Origin: Streptomyces fumigatiscleroticus
GTDB lineage: Bacteria > Actinomycetota > Actinomycetes > Streptomycetales > Streptomycetaceae
Reading direction: 5' to 3'
Length of the DNA stretch: 64,000 bases
NCBI RefSeq assembly: GCF_014647975.1
Contig: NZ_BMQF01000025.1
Location: forward strand, 1 to 64,000
Part shown: positions 44,458 through 52,529 of the stretch, one piece after another
Position numbering within the stretch: position 1 is the stretch's first letter
How the letters are laid out: every line of letters begins with the position of its first letter
Notes under the pieces: model-generated
Told to the model about the DNA's origin: nothing
The model's database searches: none
What the model saw: only the letters and a program-made list of their open reading frames with translations
Program-made: the position numbers and the translations under genes

Positions 44458-44694
44458 ATGACACTGTCCAAGCCGCTGAAGAACGCTCTGATCGTCGTGC
44501 TGGCCTACGCCTGTGTCGTACTGATGATGCGTTACCGGCGGGACGGCATGGACTGGGGGCCGGCGCTGCTGATCGGCCTGCTCGTCACCCCCCTGGCTCT
44601 GTTGCTCTCCGAGGGGAGGGGCCGGCTGGTGGAGAAGGCGCGAAGGGCGGGTGAGCGGACGCGGGAGCGTCGCCGGGAGCGCGCGTCCGAGTGA
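44458..44694 (+). CDS. Small membrane protein
   Basis: The 78-residue protein has two membrane helices (NALIVVLAYACVVLMM and PALLIGLLVTPLALLLS) and a highly basic Arg/Glu C-terminal helix. It starts 150 bases from and divergent to the sigma-GH128 fusion gene. It could belong to that system or be an unrelated small membrane protein. No family recognised. Confidence 0.6.
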   Translation: MTLSKPLKNALIVVLAYACVVLMMRYRRDGMDWGPALLIGLLVTPLALLLSEGRGRLVEKARRAGERTRERRRERASE

Positions 44695-44734
44695 TGCGGG
44701 CGCGCCGGCTCCGGCGGGAACAAGGCCTTGCCCG

Positions 44735-46216
44735 GTGAAGTGCAGCGTCATCGCGGCGCTGCTGCTCGGCGCCGGCGACGAGCCCGCCAGAGGGAAGCGC
44801 CCCGCGCTGCGTCTGAGCGGGGCCCGCATCACCGGCAGCCTGGACGTACCGTTCGCCGAGATCCTCATGCCCGTCGTCATGGCCGACTGCCGTTTCGACG
44901 CGGCGCCGCAGATGCAGGGCGCCAGGATCCACGAGGTGGTCCTCACCGGATGCGTCCTGCCGGGGCTCGACCTCGGTACGGCTCAGATCGAGGGCAGGCT
45001 GGTGCTGTCCCGGTGCCACCTGAGCGGGCCCCTCGTGCTCACCCGGACCCAGATACACGCAGACGTGGACCTGAGGGACACGGTGATCAGGGCGCCGGGG
45101 ACCGAGGCGATATCCGCCGTCCACCTCCGCGTCGACGGCCACATCCTGTGCACCTGCCTGGAGGTGCACGGCGTGTTCCGGCTGTCCGGTGCCGTGATCT
45201 CCGGCGAGTTCGACCTGGAGGGCGCCGCTCTGCACAACCCGCAGGGGCATGCCCTGGACGCCTATCACGTCCAGGTCACCGCGGACTTCACCTGCCACCC
45301 GGGGTTCACCGCCGAAGGACGGATCATCCTCTCCGGCGCCACGGTCGGCGCGGCGATCGGTTTCTGCGGCGCCCGGCTGCGCAACCCCGGTGACATCGCC
45401 CTGGAGGCCGTCGACGTCAGCGTGCACCGCAACTTCGACCTGGGAGAGGGGCTGAGCGCCGTAGGCGGCATCGAGCTGGACGGCGCCCGCATCGGTACGC
45501 GGCTCAGCTTGCGCGACGCCACCGTGACGAACCCGGGCGGCACGGCGGTCTCCCTGCGCCTGGCCCAGATCCGGGAGACCGACCTGCGCACCCGGCAGCC
45601 GATCGACGGCACTGTCGATGCGAGCAACGCCCAACTCGGCACCGTCTACGACGCCGTGGACTCCTGGCCCACCGACCTCCGCCTCGACGGGACCGCGTAC
45701 GACGCCCTCGCCACACCGCTCACGGCTGCCGATCGCCTGCGCTGGCTCCGGCGCGGCACCGGCGGATATCCTCCACAGCCGTACGAGCAACTCGCGGCCT
45801 CCTACCGCCGCCTCGGCCACGAGGACGAAGCACGCACCGTGCTCCTGGCCAGACAACGCAGCCGCCGCGCCGCCCTTGCGTTTCCCCGCCGTCTGTGGGG
45901 TCATGTCCAGGACGCCACCGTCGGTTACGGCTACCGTCCCCTTCGCGCCGCCATGTGGCTCCTGGCACTGCTCGCCGTCGGCACGCTCTACTTCGCGCTG
46001 CATCCACCGACGCGTCTCGAAGCGGGCGGGGCACCGCCGTTCAACGCCCTCTTCTACACGGTGGACCTGCTGCTCCCGGTCGTCGGCTTCGGCCAGGAGA
46101 CCGCCTTCGCGCCGCACGGCACCGGCCAGTGGCTCGCCTACGGGCTGACCGCCGCGGGCTGGATCCTCGCGACGACCGTGGCCACCGGCGTCTCCCGTTC
46201 GGTCGGCCGCCAGTAG
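44735..46216 (+). CDS. Beta-helix membrane protein, possibly 5' truncated
   Basis: From the GTG at 44735 the protein has 493 residues: repeating beta-helix-like strands (LRLSGARITGSLDVPF, IHEVVLTGCVLPGLDLGTAQIEGRLVLSRCHLSG, FDLEGAALHNP, IELDGARIGTRLSLRDATVTNP). A helical hairpin (YPPQPYEQLAASYRRLGHEDEARTVLLARQRSRR) and two or three membrane helices at the C-terminus follow. Streptomyces relatives carry the loose label membrane-associated oxidoreductase, but no redox motif is visible. Relatives have about 30-40 extra N-terminal residues before the first strand, so the 5' end may be lost; the upstream GTG at 44651 overlaps the previous gene. Confidence 0.75.
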   Translation: MKCSVIAALLLGAGDEPARGKRPALRLSGARITGSLDVPFAEILMPVVMADCRFDAAPQMQGARIHEVVLTGCVLPGLDLGTAQIEGRLVLSRCHLSGPLVLTRTQIHADVDLRDTVIRAPGTEAISAVHLRVDGHILCTCLEVHGVFRLSGAVISGEFDLEGAALHNPQGHALDAYHVQVTADFTCHPGFTAEGRIILSGATVGAAIGFCGARLRNPGDIALEAVDVSVHRNFDLGEGLSAVGGIELDGARIGTRLSLRDATVTNPGGTAVSLRLAQIRETDLRTRQPIDGTVDASNAQLGTVYDAVDSWPTDLRLDGTAYDALATPLTAADRLRWLRRGTGGYPPQPYEQLAASYRRLGHEDEARTVLLARQRSRRAALAFPRRLWGHVQDATVGYGYRPLRAAMWLLALLAVGTLYFALHPPTRLEAGGAPPFNALFYTVDLLLPVVGFGQETAFAPHGTGQWLAYGLTAAGWILATTVATGVSRSVGRQ

Positions 46217-46331
46217 CCGCGTGGCGAAAGGGCGTCCGCGTCACCGGACCGACTCGCCGAAGTGGGTCGCCCAGGGACCGAAGGGACCGTGCAGCGGTGG
46301 TACGACCGAGCAAGCGGGTGGCCGTGAGGGG

Positions 46332-46907
46332 TCAGTCCAGCGCCTTCAGGGCCCCCGTGACGGCGGACTCCAGGAACGCCCGGTCGGCGCGCGCCTGGCC
46401 CATGACGTGAATGCCCTGGATGAACGTGGTCAGGAAGCGGGCCAGTTCCACCGGATCGTGCCCGCTGCCCAGCTCTCCCCGCGCCTGGGCACGTCGCAGC
46501 GCCTCGGTCAGCACCGACTCGGCGGCGGTCATGGCCGTGTGCACCTGCTTCACCGTGCCGTCGTGGGCCGCCCGTTCGGTGGCCGCTCTGACCAGCAGGC
46601 AGCCGCGCTCGGGATCCGCCAGGTCAGTGGTGACCATCGCGAGCAACAGCGTGCGCAGTGCCGTGCGGATGTCGGAGCCGGCCCGCACGTCCCGTTCGAG
46701 AGCCGCGACCAGACCGTCGCAGTAGCGGGCCAGGGACCGGGCGTAGAGACCGTCCTTGGAGCCGAACGCCGCGTACAGGCTGCCACTGCCGATCCCCAGC
46801 AGCGCCGTCAGCCGTGGCACCGGTGTGGCGTGGTAACCCCGCCTCCAGAACAGGCCCATGGCCTGCTCGACGGCCATGTCGGTGTCGAATTCACGCGGGC
46901 GCGCCAC
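46332..46907 (-). CDS. TetR-family regulator
   Basis: The 191-residue protein has an N-terminal HTH (MARPREFDTDMAVEQAMGLFWRRGYHATPVPRLTALLGIGSGSLYAAFGSKDGLYARSL) and the C-terminal ligand domain typical of the MARPREFD subgroup (RGCLLVRAATERAAHD, VELARFLTTFIQGIHVMGQA). The GTG at 46907 has an AGAGGA site. It is divergent from the small DUF gene at 47008, with 100 bases between the starts. Targets unknown. Confidence 0.88.
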   Translation of the reverse strand: MARPREFDTDMAVEQAMGLFWRRGYHATPVPRLTALLGIGSGSLYAAFGSKDGLYARSLARYCDGLVAALERDVRAGSDIRTALRTLLLAMVTTDLADPERGCLLVRAATERAAHDGTVKQVHTAMTAAESVLTEALRRAQARGELGSGHDPVELARFLTTFIQGIHVMGQARADRAFLESAVTGALKALD

Positions 46908-47007
46908 ACCATGGTCCTCTCGCCGGTGCAGTTCTCACAGTGCCCTTCCTGCTCGATGGTCGTGCGGATAGCCTCGACGGCATGGAAGGCAACGGCCCGA
47001 GGACGAC

Positions 47008-47415
47008 ATGCAGACGCGATTGAATTCCCCACTGGAGCCCGGTAGTGCTCCCCGGCACGCCGCCGCCATCGTCGCGGCCGCGGCCGACATCAGCGGTGCC
47101 GAACTGGACTACAGCCCCGAGAGCATCGATCTGGTGGAGGACATCGTCGACGGCTTCCGGGCCGAAGGTGTCTCGGGCGAGGACATGGCCGAATCCCTCA
47201 TCGCCTTCGGCTGCTACGTCGGCGAGATACTGACCCGGCACGTCGGCGGTGTCTGGCGGTACGCCCCGGCCTCCCACCCGACGTCCGTCCCCCTCGTCGT
47301 GGAACTGCCCGGCGCACGGGAGTGCCGCCCGATCGACTGGGTCTTCCGGCGGCTCGAGTGCGGAGCCGACGTCAGCATCCGTGACCTCTGCGCGGCGGCC
47401 GGCGCCGGACCGTGA
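47008..47415 (+). CDS. Hypothetical protein (DUF6278/DUF3806-like)
   Basis: The 135-residue soluble protein has ESIDLVEDIVDGFRAEGVSGEDMAESLIAFGCYVGEILTRHVGGVWRY, a pattern seen in uncharacterised Streptomyces proteins near DUF3806/DUF6278. ATG with GAGGACG upstream. Its stop is 11 bases from the stop of the convergent LuxR gene. No function known. Confidence 0.7.
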   Translation: MQTRLNSPLEPGSAPRHAAAIVAAAADISGAELDYSPESIDLVEDIVDGFRAEGVSGEDMAESLIAFGCYVGEILTRHVGGVWRYAPASHPTSVPLVVELPGARECRPIDWVFRRLECGADVSIRDLCAAAGAGP

Positions 47416-47426
47416 CCCGGCCGTCC

Positions 47427-47762
47427 TCAGACGACCTGACGCTCCCTCAGCGCCTCGGCGAGCTGCGCCCGAGCCGTCACACCCAGTCGGCAGAAGATGC
47501 GGTAGAGGTACGCCTCGACACTCCGCGGCGAGAGACGGAGCAGATCGCCGATCGCGGCGTTGGACAGTTCCCGGCCGGCGAGCTCGGCGATCCGCAGCTC
47601 CTGGATGGTGAACAGGCCGCCGGCCCCGTCCGGCCGCGGCCGCGTACCACGGCCGTCGGGAGCCGGGTCACCCGGCACCGCCCGGGTGCGGAGCCCGGCG
47701 TACGACAGCGCGCGCTGCCCCGCCTCACCGGCGATGAGGATGTTCCTGGGCTGCGTTTTCAT
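47427..47762 (-). CDS. Small LuxR-type HTH protein
   Basis: The 111-residue protein has a poorly conserved N-terminus and a C-terminal LuxR/GerE HTH: FTIQELRIAELAGRELSNAAIGDLLRLSPRSVEAYLYRIFCRLGVTARAQLAEAL. There is no receiver or AAA domain, so it is either a stand-alone HTH regulator or the surviving 3' end of a larger LuxR protein. The ATG at 47762 has no strong ribosome site. The STAND regulator ends 199 bases upstream on the same strand. Confidence 0.65.
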   Translation of the reverse strand: MKTQPRNILIAGEAGQRALSYAGLRTRAVPGDPAPDGRGTRPRPDGAGGLFTIQELRIAELAGRELSNAAIGDLLRLSPRSVEAYLYRIFCRLGVTARAQLAEALRERQVV

Positions 47763-47961
47763 CGATGACCCCTGTCCTGCGGCGAACGCCCTCCACCGGA
47801 CCGGATGAGCGCCCTGTTGCCTGTTCCCATCCCACCGGAAGGGCGCCGGTGGAACCAGGCAGTTCACATGCAGCTTGCTCCGTGGCGGGCGGCGGGCACC
47901 CGGGCAGGCGGTAGCCACACGTGACGGACGGCACCGGCGAGACGCGGGGCCGCCGGGGGCA

Positions 47962-50208
47962 TCACGTCTCGTCCGGCTCGTCGACAGCCTCGGCCTTGGC
48001 CCGCATCTCCTCGGCGCGCGCATTGCCGATCTCGCTCAGCAGCCGGGCCGCTCTCGTCCAGCTCGCCCGCGCCTGCGCGCCGTCCCCCCGTTCCAGCTGA
48101 GCCGACGCCATGTGGTCCAGCACGTCGGCCTGGTTGTACCTGTCGAGGGTCTCCTCGTACAGCCGCAGCGACCTGCGGTAGTCCGCGATCGCGGCATCGA
48201 GGTCGCCCAGGCGCTGCCGGGCGTAGCCGATGCTGTCCCAGGTGGCCGCCTCGCTGCGGCGGTTGCCGGTCTCCCGCAGCATGGGAAGGGCTTCCTCGCA
48301 CATGGCGATCGCCTGCCGGTGATCGCCGAGCAGGGTCAGATACCAGCCCACGGCGTTGAGCTCACGCGCCGCGCTGCCGCGGTCGCCGAGCGCCCGGAAG
48401 ATCTCCAGGGCCCGTCTGGCGTGGTGCAGTGCCTCGGTGTGGCGCCCCTGACGGCCACGCACCCAGCCGATGCTCCGCTCGGTGGCGGCCTGCTCCGCAG
48501 GGGACAGCCGCGGCAACTGGCCGAGCATCAGTGTGACCTGCTCCTCGGCCTCGTCGACCTGGCCCGTCTCGGCCAGCGCGCGGGCCAGGCTCGCGCTGTT
48601 GTGAGCGACGGCGGTCGGATCGTCCAGCACGAGGGCCGCCTCCAGACCGGTCCGCTTGGCCCGGATCTCGTCGGCCCAGCGGCCCGTGACCGAGTAGTAA
48701 CTCACCCAGTCGCGCATGAGGTTCATGCGGTAGCGCAGCAGCCGCGGATCGTCCAGGGAACGCAGGGCGGCCGCCGTGGTCGCCTCCTCCCGGGAGAACC
48801 ACTCCAGCGCCTCCTCGCGGCTCCCGACCGCGACACGTATCACGCCCTCGGCCGGGGAGCCCGGCTGGGCGGACGCGGGCCGCGGGTCGAGAACGCGACT
48901 GGCGGCGTAGGCGTTGTGGCGCAGATAGTCCAGCAGCCGGGTCTGGGCGCCGAAGCGGTCGTCCTTCTCCTGCTCGACGAGTTCGGCGCCGTAGGCCCGC
49001 ACCAGGTCGTGCAGCACGTACCGGCCCTCGGTGTCGCGCGAGAGCAGGTTGGCCGAGGTCAGTTCCCGCAGCTGCCGCCGGGCCACCGGCATCCCGACGC
49101 CCGCGAGCGAGGCGGCGGCCTCCGCCGACACGGCCGGTCCCGGATGGATGGCCAGATGGCGGAAGAACCGTGCCGTGTCGGGCGTCAGGGCCCGGTACGA
49201 CACGGAGAACACGGCACGGACGTCGACCCGCCGGTCACCGGCGGACAGGGCGTCCAGGCGTGGCCGCGCCTCGCGCAGCTCGTGCACCCCCAGCCGCAGC
49301 GGGAGCCGCGGGGACGCGCTCAACTGGGCGCCGACGATGGAGACCGCCAGCGGCAGGAACCCGCACAGCTCCACCAGCTCGGCGGCCGCCTCCGGCTCCG
49401 CCCGGCACCGCTCCTGGCCGATCCGCGCGGCCAGCGCCGCCAGCGCCTCCTCGCGTGTCCACACGTCCAGACCGACCAGCGAGGCGCCCTCGGTCACGGC
49501 CAGACCGGACAGCCGGCTGCGCGAGGTGATGATGGTCAAGGATCCCGCGGAGGCCGGCAGCAGCGGTCTGACCTGCTCCTCGTTGCGCGCGTTGTCGAGT
49601 ACGACGATCAGCCGCCGGGACGCCGTCCGGTCCCGGAACAGGGCACTGCGCTCCTCGGTGCCGCGGGGGATGTCGCGGCTGGGCACGCCGAGCGCGCCGA
49701 GGAACCCGCCGAGGGCCTCGCCGGGCTCCAGGGGCGGCCCGGACTCCTCGAATCCGCGCAGGTTCACATACAGCTGCCCGTCCGGGAAACGGTCCGCCAC
49801 CTGGTGGGCCCAGTGCACCGCGAGCGTCGTCTTGCCCACACCCGCCATGCCCCCGATCGCGGAGATGACGACATGCCCCGGGCCTCCGGCGACCTGTGAG
49901 GTGAGTCCGTGGACGGCCGCCAGCGCCTCCTTTCGGCCGCGGAACGTCGCGAGGTCGGGCGGCAGCTGCCGCGGCACCTGCCCCTTGCGCCGCCTCGAGG
50001 TCTCCACGAACCGGCGCCGCTCGTCCTCGTCCAGCCCCAGGGCGTCCATCAGCTCGCCCAGCGTCGCCTGCCGCGGCAGGCTCTGCCCGCGCTCCATGTC
50101 GCTGATGGCCCGGACACTCACCCCGGACGCCTCGGCGAGACCTTCCAGCGTCAGCAGCGAACGCTGCCGCGCCTCACGCAACAGCCTGCCGAACGCCGCC
50201 TTGTCCAT
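47962..50208 (-). CDS. XRE-NB-ARC-TPR (STAND) transcriptional regulator
   Basis: The 748-residue protein has an N-terminal XRE-type HTH (residues 5-62), a linker, and an NB-ARC NTPase with P-loop GGMAGVGKTT (119-128) and RLIVVLDNA as Walker B. A winged-helix part (RYVLHDLVRAYGAELV) and C-terminal TPR repeats (from about 490: TAVAHNSASLARALAETGQVDEAEEQV..., AATWDSIGYARQRLGDLDAAIADYRRSL) follow. The layout matches AfsR-like/STAND regulators that switch on by nucleotide exchange after ligand sensing through the TPRs. The BTAD domain is replaced by XRE. ATG at 50208. Confidence 0.9.
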   Translation of the reverse strand: MDKAAFGRLLREARQRSLLTLEGLAEASGVSVRAISDMERGQSLPRQATLGELMDALGLDEDERRRFVETSRRRKGQVPRQLPPDLATFRGRKEALAAVHGLTSQVAGGPGHVVISAIGGMAGVGKTTLAVHWAHQVADRFPDGQLYVNLRGFEESGPPLEPGEALGGFLGALGVPSRDIPRGTEERSALFRDRTASRRLIVVLDNARNEEQVRPLLPASAGSLTIITSRSRLSGLAVTEGASLVGLDVWTREEALAALAARIGQERCRAEPEAAAELVELCGFLPLAVSIVGAQLSASPRLPLRLGVHELREARPRLDALSAGDRRVDVRAVFSVSYRALTPDTARFFRHLAIHPGPAVSAEAAASLAGVGMPVARRQLRELTSANLLSRDTEGRYVLHDLVRAYGAELVEQEKDDRFGAQTRLLDYLRHNAYAASRVLDPRPASAQPGSPAEGVIRVAVGSREEALEWFSREEATTAAALRSLDDPRLLRYRMNLMRDWVSYYSVTGRWADEIRAKRTGLEAALVLDDPTAVAHNSASLARALAETGQVDEAEEQVTLMLGQLPRLSPAEQAATERSIGWVRGRQGRHTEALHHARRALEIFRALGDRGSAARELNAVGWYLTLLGDHRQAIAMCEEALPMLRETGNRRSEAATWDSIGYARQRLGDLDAAIADYRRSLRLYEETLDRYNQADVLDHMASAQLERGDGAQARASWTRAARLLSEIGNARAEEMRAKAEAVDEPDET

Positions 50209-50302
50209 GCCCGCCCCCTGGAGTTCTGGAATGACCATTAAAGCAATGGGCGCGGCCGGCCACCGAGGCGTCGGTGAAGCGCAGGTGACGGATACCGGCC
50301 GC

Positions 50303-50950
50303 TCAGGGAGAGGGCGTGGGTGGCGTCGAGCCGCCGGGGGCGTCGGCCGCTGCCGGAACCCGGGCCGGGTCCCCGGCCCGGGGGACGATGCCCTCCAGCA
50401 GCACGCGCAGCAGGCGTCCGGTGTGCGCACGGTCGCCGGGAGGCGCGGTGGTGCCGGCGGCGTGTGCCAGGGCCAGCAGATCGGCGACGTGCAGACCCTG
50501 CCGCACCGCGCCGGCCTGCTCGGCGGCGGCCAGCAATCCGGCACCCGCCGCCTCGACGGCGCCATGGGCGGCCGCGATCAGGGCCGAGTCCGCACGGCGG
50601 GCGGTGTCGAAGGCCGCGGCCAGGCCGCTGTGCGTGTTGACATGTTCGACGTAGGCGCGCAGCCACTCGACCAGTGCCGTGCCGGGGTCGCCGGTCCCGC
50701 CCAGACGCCCGGCGAGGGCGCACAGGGACTCCACCTCGCCGACGCTGACCGCGACCAGCAGGTCGCGGCGGGTCGGGAAATGGCGGTAGAGCGTGGCGTT
50801 GCCGACCCCGGCGCGGCGTGCGATCACGTCCAGCGGGGCGTGCGGGCCCCGTTCGGCGAAGACCTCGCTCGCGGCGGCCACCAGCGCCTCGCGGTTGCGC
50901 CGCGCGTCGGCCCGGGCCGACGCGGTGCCGGGCTTTCGGGATGTGCCCAA
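50303..50950 (-). CDS. TetR-family regulator
   Basis: The protein has an HTH domain (NREALVAAASEVFAERGPHAPLDVIARRAGVGNATLYRHFPTRRDLLVAVSVGEVESL) and a C-terminal domain with a Pro-rich tail. The likely start is the TTG at 50950, behind a GCGAGGAC site (215 residues). An ATG at 51031 would add residues encoded by the operator-like repeats and is less likely. It is divergent from the SnoaL-like gene at 51050, which it probably represses through the sites between them. Confidence 0.85.
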   Translation of the reverse strand: MGTSRKPGTASARADARRNREALVAAASEVFAERGPHAPLDVIARRAGVGNATLYRHFPTRRDLLVAVSVGEVESLCALAGRLGGTGDPGTALVEWLRAYVEHVNTHSGLAAAFDTARRADSALIAAAHGAVEAAGAGLLAAAEQAGAVRQGLHVADLLALAHAAGTTAPPGDRAHTGRLLRVLLEGIVPRAGDPARVPAAADAPGGSTPPTPSP

Positions 50951-50976
50951 GTCCTCGCCTCTCGCCGTCGATTGCG

Positions 50977-51026
50977 AAACGGGGAAGTCCCTGGTTACCG
51001 TAACAGCTTCGAAACGGGGAACTCCC
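50977..51026. promoter_or_regulatory. Operator-like repeats between TetR and SnoaL genes
   Basis: Two direct copies of GAAACGGGGAAnTCCC (50977-50992 and 51011-51026) flank the odd-centred palindrome GTTACCGTAAC (50994-51004). The palindrome is a typical size for a TetR half-site pair and sits midway between the divergent genes. Confidence 0.5.
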
Positions 51027-51049
51027 CACATACTCAGGAAGGGGCTGCC

Positions 51050-51484
51050 GTGGACGCAGTCACCGACATCCGAGACATCGAGAACCTGATCGCCGACTAC
51101 GCGGAACTGGTCGACACGGGAGATCTGCCCGGCCTCGGCCGGCTCTTCGCCGACGGGGTCTTCGTCGGGGGTGACGGCACTCGGTTCGAGGGCCGTGAGG
51201 CCGTCGAGAAGATGTTCCGGGACCGCGTGATCCTCTACGCCGACGGCACACCCCGTACCCACCACGTCACCACCAACATCCGTGTTCGGATCGGCGAGCG
51301 GACGGACACGGCCACGGCGCGCTCGTACATCACGGTCATGCAGGCACCGGCCGGGCTGCCCCTGCGCCCGATCGCGGCCGGCCGCTATCACGACCGTTTC
51401 GTACGCCGCGACGGCCGGTGGCGTTTCGCGGAACGGGCCGTCCACCTCCACCTGACCGGCGACACCAGCCACCACCTGCGCTGA
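51050..51484 (+). CDS. SnoaL/NTF2-like protein
   Basis: The 144-residue alpha+beta barrel protein has IRDIENLIADYAELVDTGDLPGLGRLFADGVFVGGDGTRFEGREAVEKMF and THHVTTNIRVRIGERTDTATARSYITVMQ, typical of SnoaL_4-type proteins. Some relatives are dehydratases or isomerases for aromatic or polyketide substrates. GTG start with GGAAGGGG upstream. The divergent TetR gene and operator-like repeats suggest substrate-induced expression. Confidence 0.85.
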   Translation: MDAVTDIRDIENLIADYAELVDTGDLPGLGRLFADGVFVGGDGTRFEGREAVEKMFRDRVILYADGTPRTHHVTTNIRVRIGERTDTATARSYITVMQAPAGLPLRPIAAGRYHDRFVRRDGRWRFAERAVHLHLTGDTSHHLR

Positions 51485-51649
51485 ACGGCCTCCGAGCCCC
51501 CGGCGGTCCTGTTCGGGCCACGCTGATGAGCGCGGTCACCAGGGTGCGGGTGGGCCGAGCCTCGGACAGCCCGCATGCGTCGTGGGTCGCTGAACGAGGA
51601 TGAACGCGGGCGGACGAGTGGCACCGGCGCAAGGCGTGAAGGGGGCGCG

Positions 51650-51850
51650 ATGCGTGAACTCGGCGGAGATCAGGACGGAGCGGCGCGCCTGGCCCGACAG
51701 GCCGCCGAGAAGGGCAACACCAGCGTGCTGGTACGGCTGGCCGACATCCGCGAAGCCGCAGGAGACGCGCAGGGAGCCGGGAAGCCGGCCCGGCTCGCCG
51801 CCGTCGGCGACGAACGCCGCGGGTACCGTGCCCTCGACCGGCTTCCGCCG
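51650..51850 (+). pseudogene. Remnant of a Streptomyces TPR-like repeat protein
   Basis: The frame starting at 51650 encodes ARLARQAAEKGNTSVLVRLADIREAAGDAQGAGKPARLAAVGDERRGYRALDRL. This matches one unit of the 36-residue alpha-helical repeats (RQAADAGNTxALxRLAxxREEAGD) of large Streptomyces tetratricopeptide proteins. Only about one and a half repeats remain, and the following sequence does not continue the pattern. Confidence 0.5.
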
Positions 51851-51889
51851 CCGGGGCCGGCACAGCCGGCCCTCCTGCCCGCCGAACCG

Positions 51890-52303
51890 CGGCGCCGCGA
51901 GCCGATGTCCGTGAACGGCCCGCCCAGTTCGATCTCGTCTCCGCCGTCCCGGAGAGCCAGCCACTGGGCCGCGGACGTGCGGCGGGTGCCCGGCTTGTCG
52001 CCGCGCTCGTGGTAGAGCTCTCGTACCGGCTCCCCGACCCGGACGCGGACCCCGATGAGTTCGCCCTGCCGGGCGTCCTCGGCCCGGCACCCGGAACCTC
52101 GCCCGCAGCTCGGCCTCGCTCGTCCGGCGCCGCGCGTACACCAGGGCCCGGACCGTGACGACGAGGAGGATGAGCACCCCGGAGAGCACTCCGCTCGAAC
52201 CGACGGCCAGCCGGGCCAGGGTGAACGGGGTCGGCATCAGCAGGACGGCCCCGGTCGGCGCGGTGCCGCCGAGGGCGCGCGTGATCGGGGTGGAGCGTCG
52301 CAC
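51890..52303 (-). pseudogene. Frameshifted small membrane protein
   Basis: A GTG at 52303 with an AAGGACG site opens a frame with one membrane helix (LARLAVGSSGVLSGVLILLVVTVRALVYARRR) and then AELRARFRVPG. At about 52085 the frame shifts; the continuation RAEDARQGELIGVRVRVGEPVRELYHERGDKPGTRRTSAAQWLALRDGGDEIELGGPFTDIGS is in another frame. No family recognised. Confidence 0.55.
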
Positions 52304-52529
52304 GGGCGTCCTTCACCACGGTCACGGAGCCGGGGTGGGGGGACACCGGTCTCACGGGCTTCGGGGACGGACCGGGTCCGCCGCAGTCGCCCTGCGGGCA
52401 CGCGCGGTGGACACGGTCGCCGTTCGGGGCACCGGGTTCGGCCGTGATCCACATAGTCGTAAAGGGCAGGTGATCGCTCCGCCCACCGGATGCGGCGCGG
52501 CGCGCTGGATGCGTGACGCGCTTGCCGGC

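Noticed and set aside
48000-51484. Long plus-strand open frames across the STAND regulator and TetR gene
   Set aside because: They lie opposite well-supported genes and have no recognisable domains except the SnoaL-like 3' end at 51050-51484.
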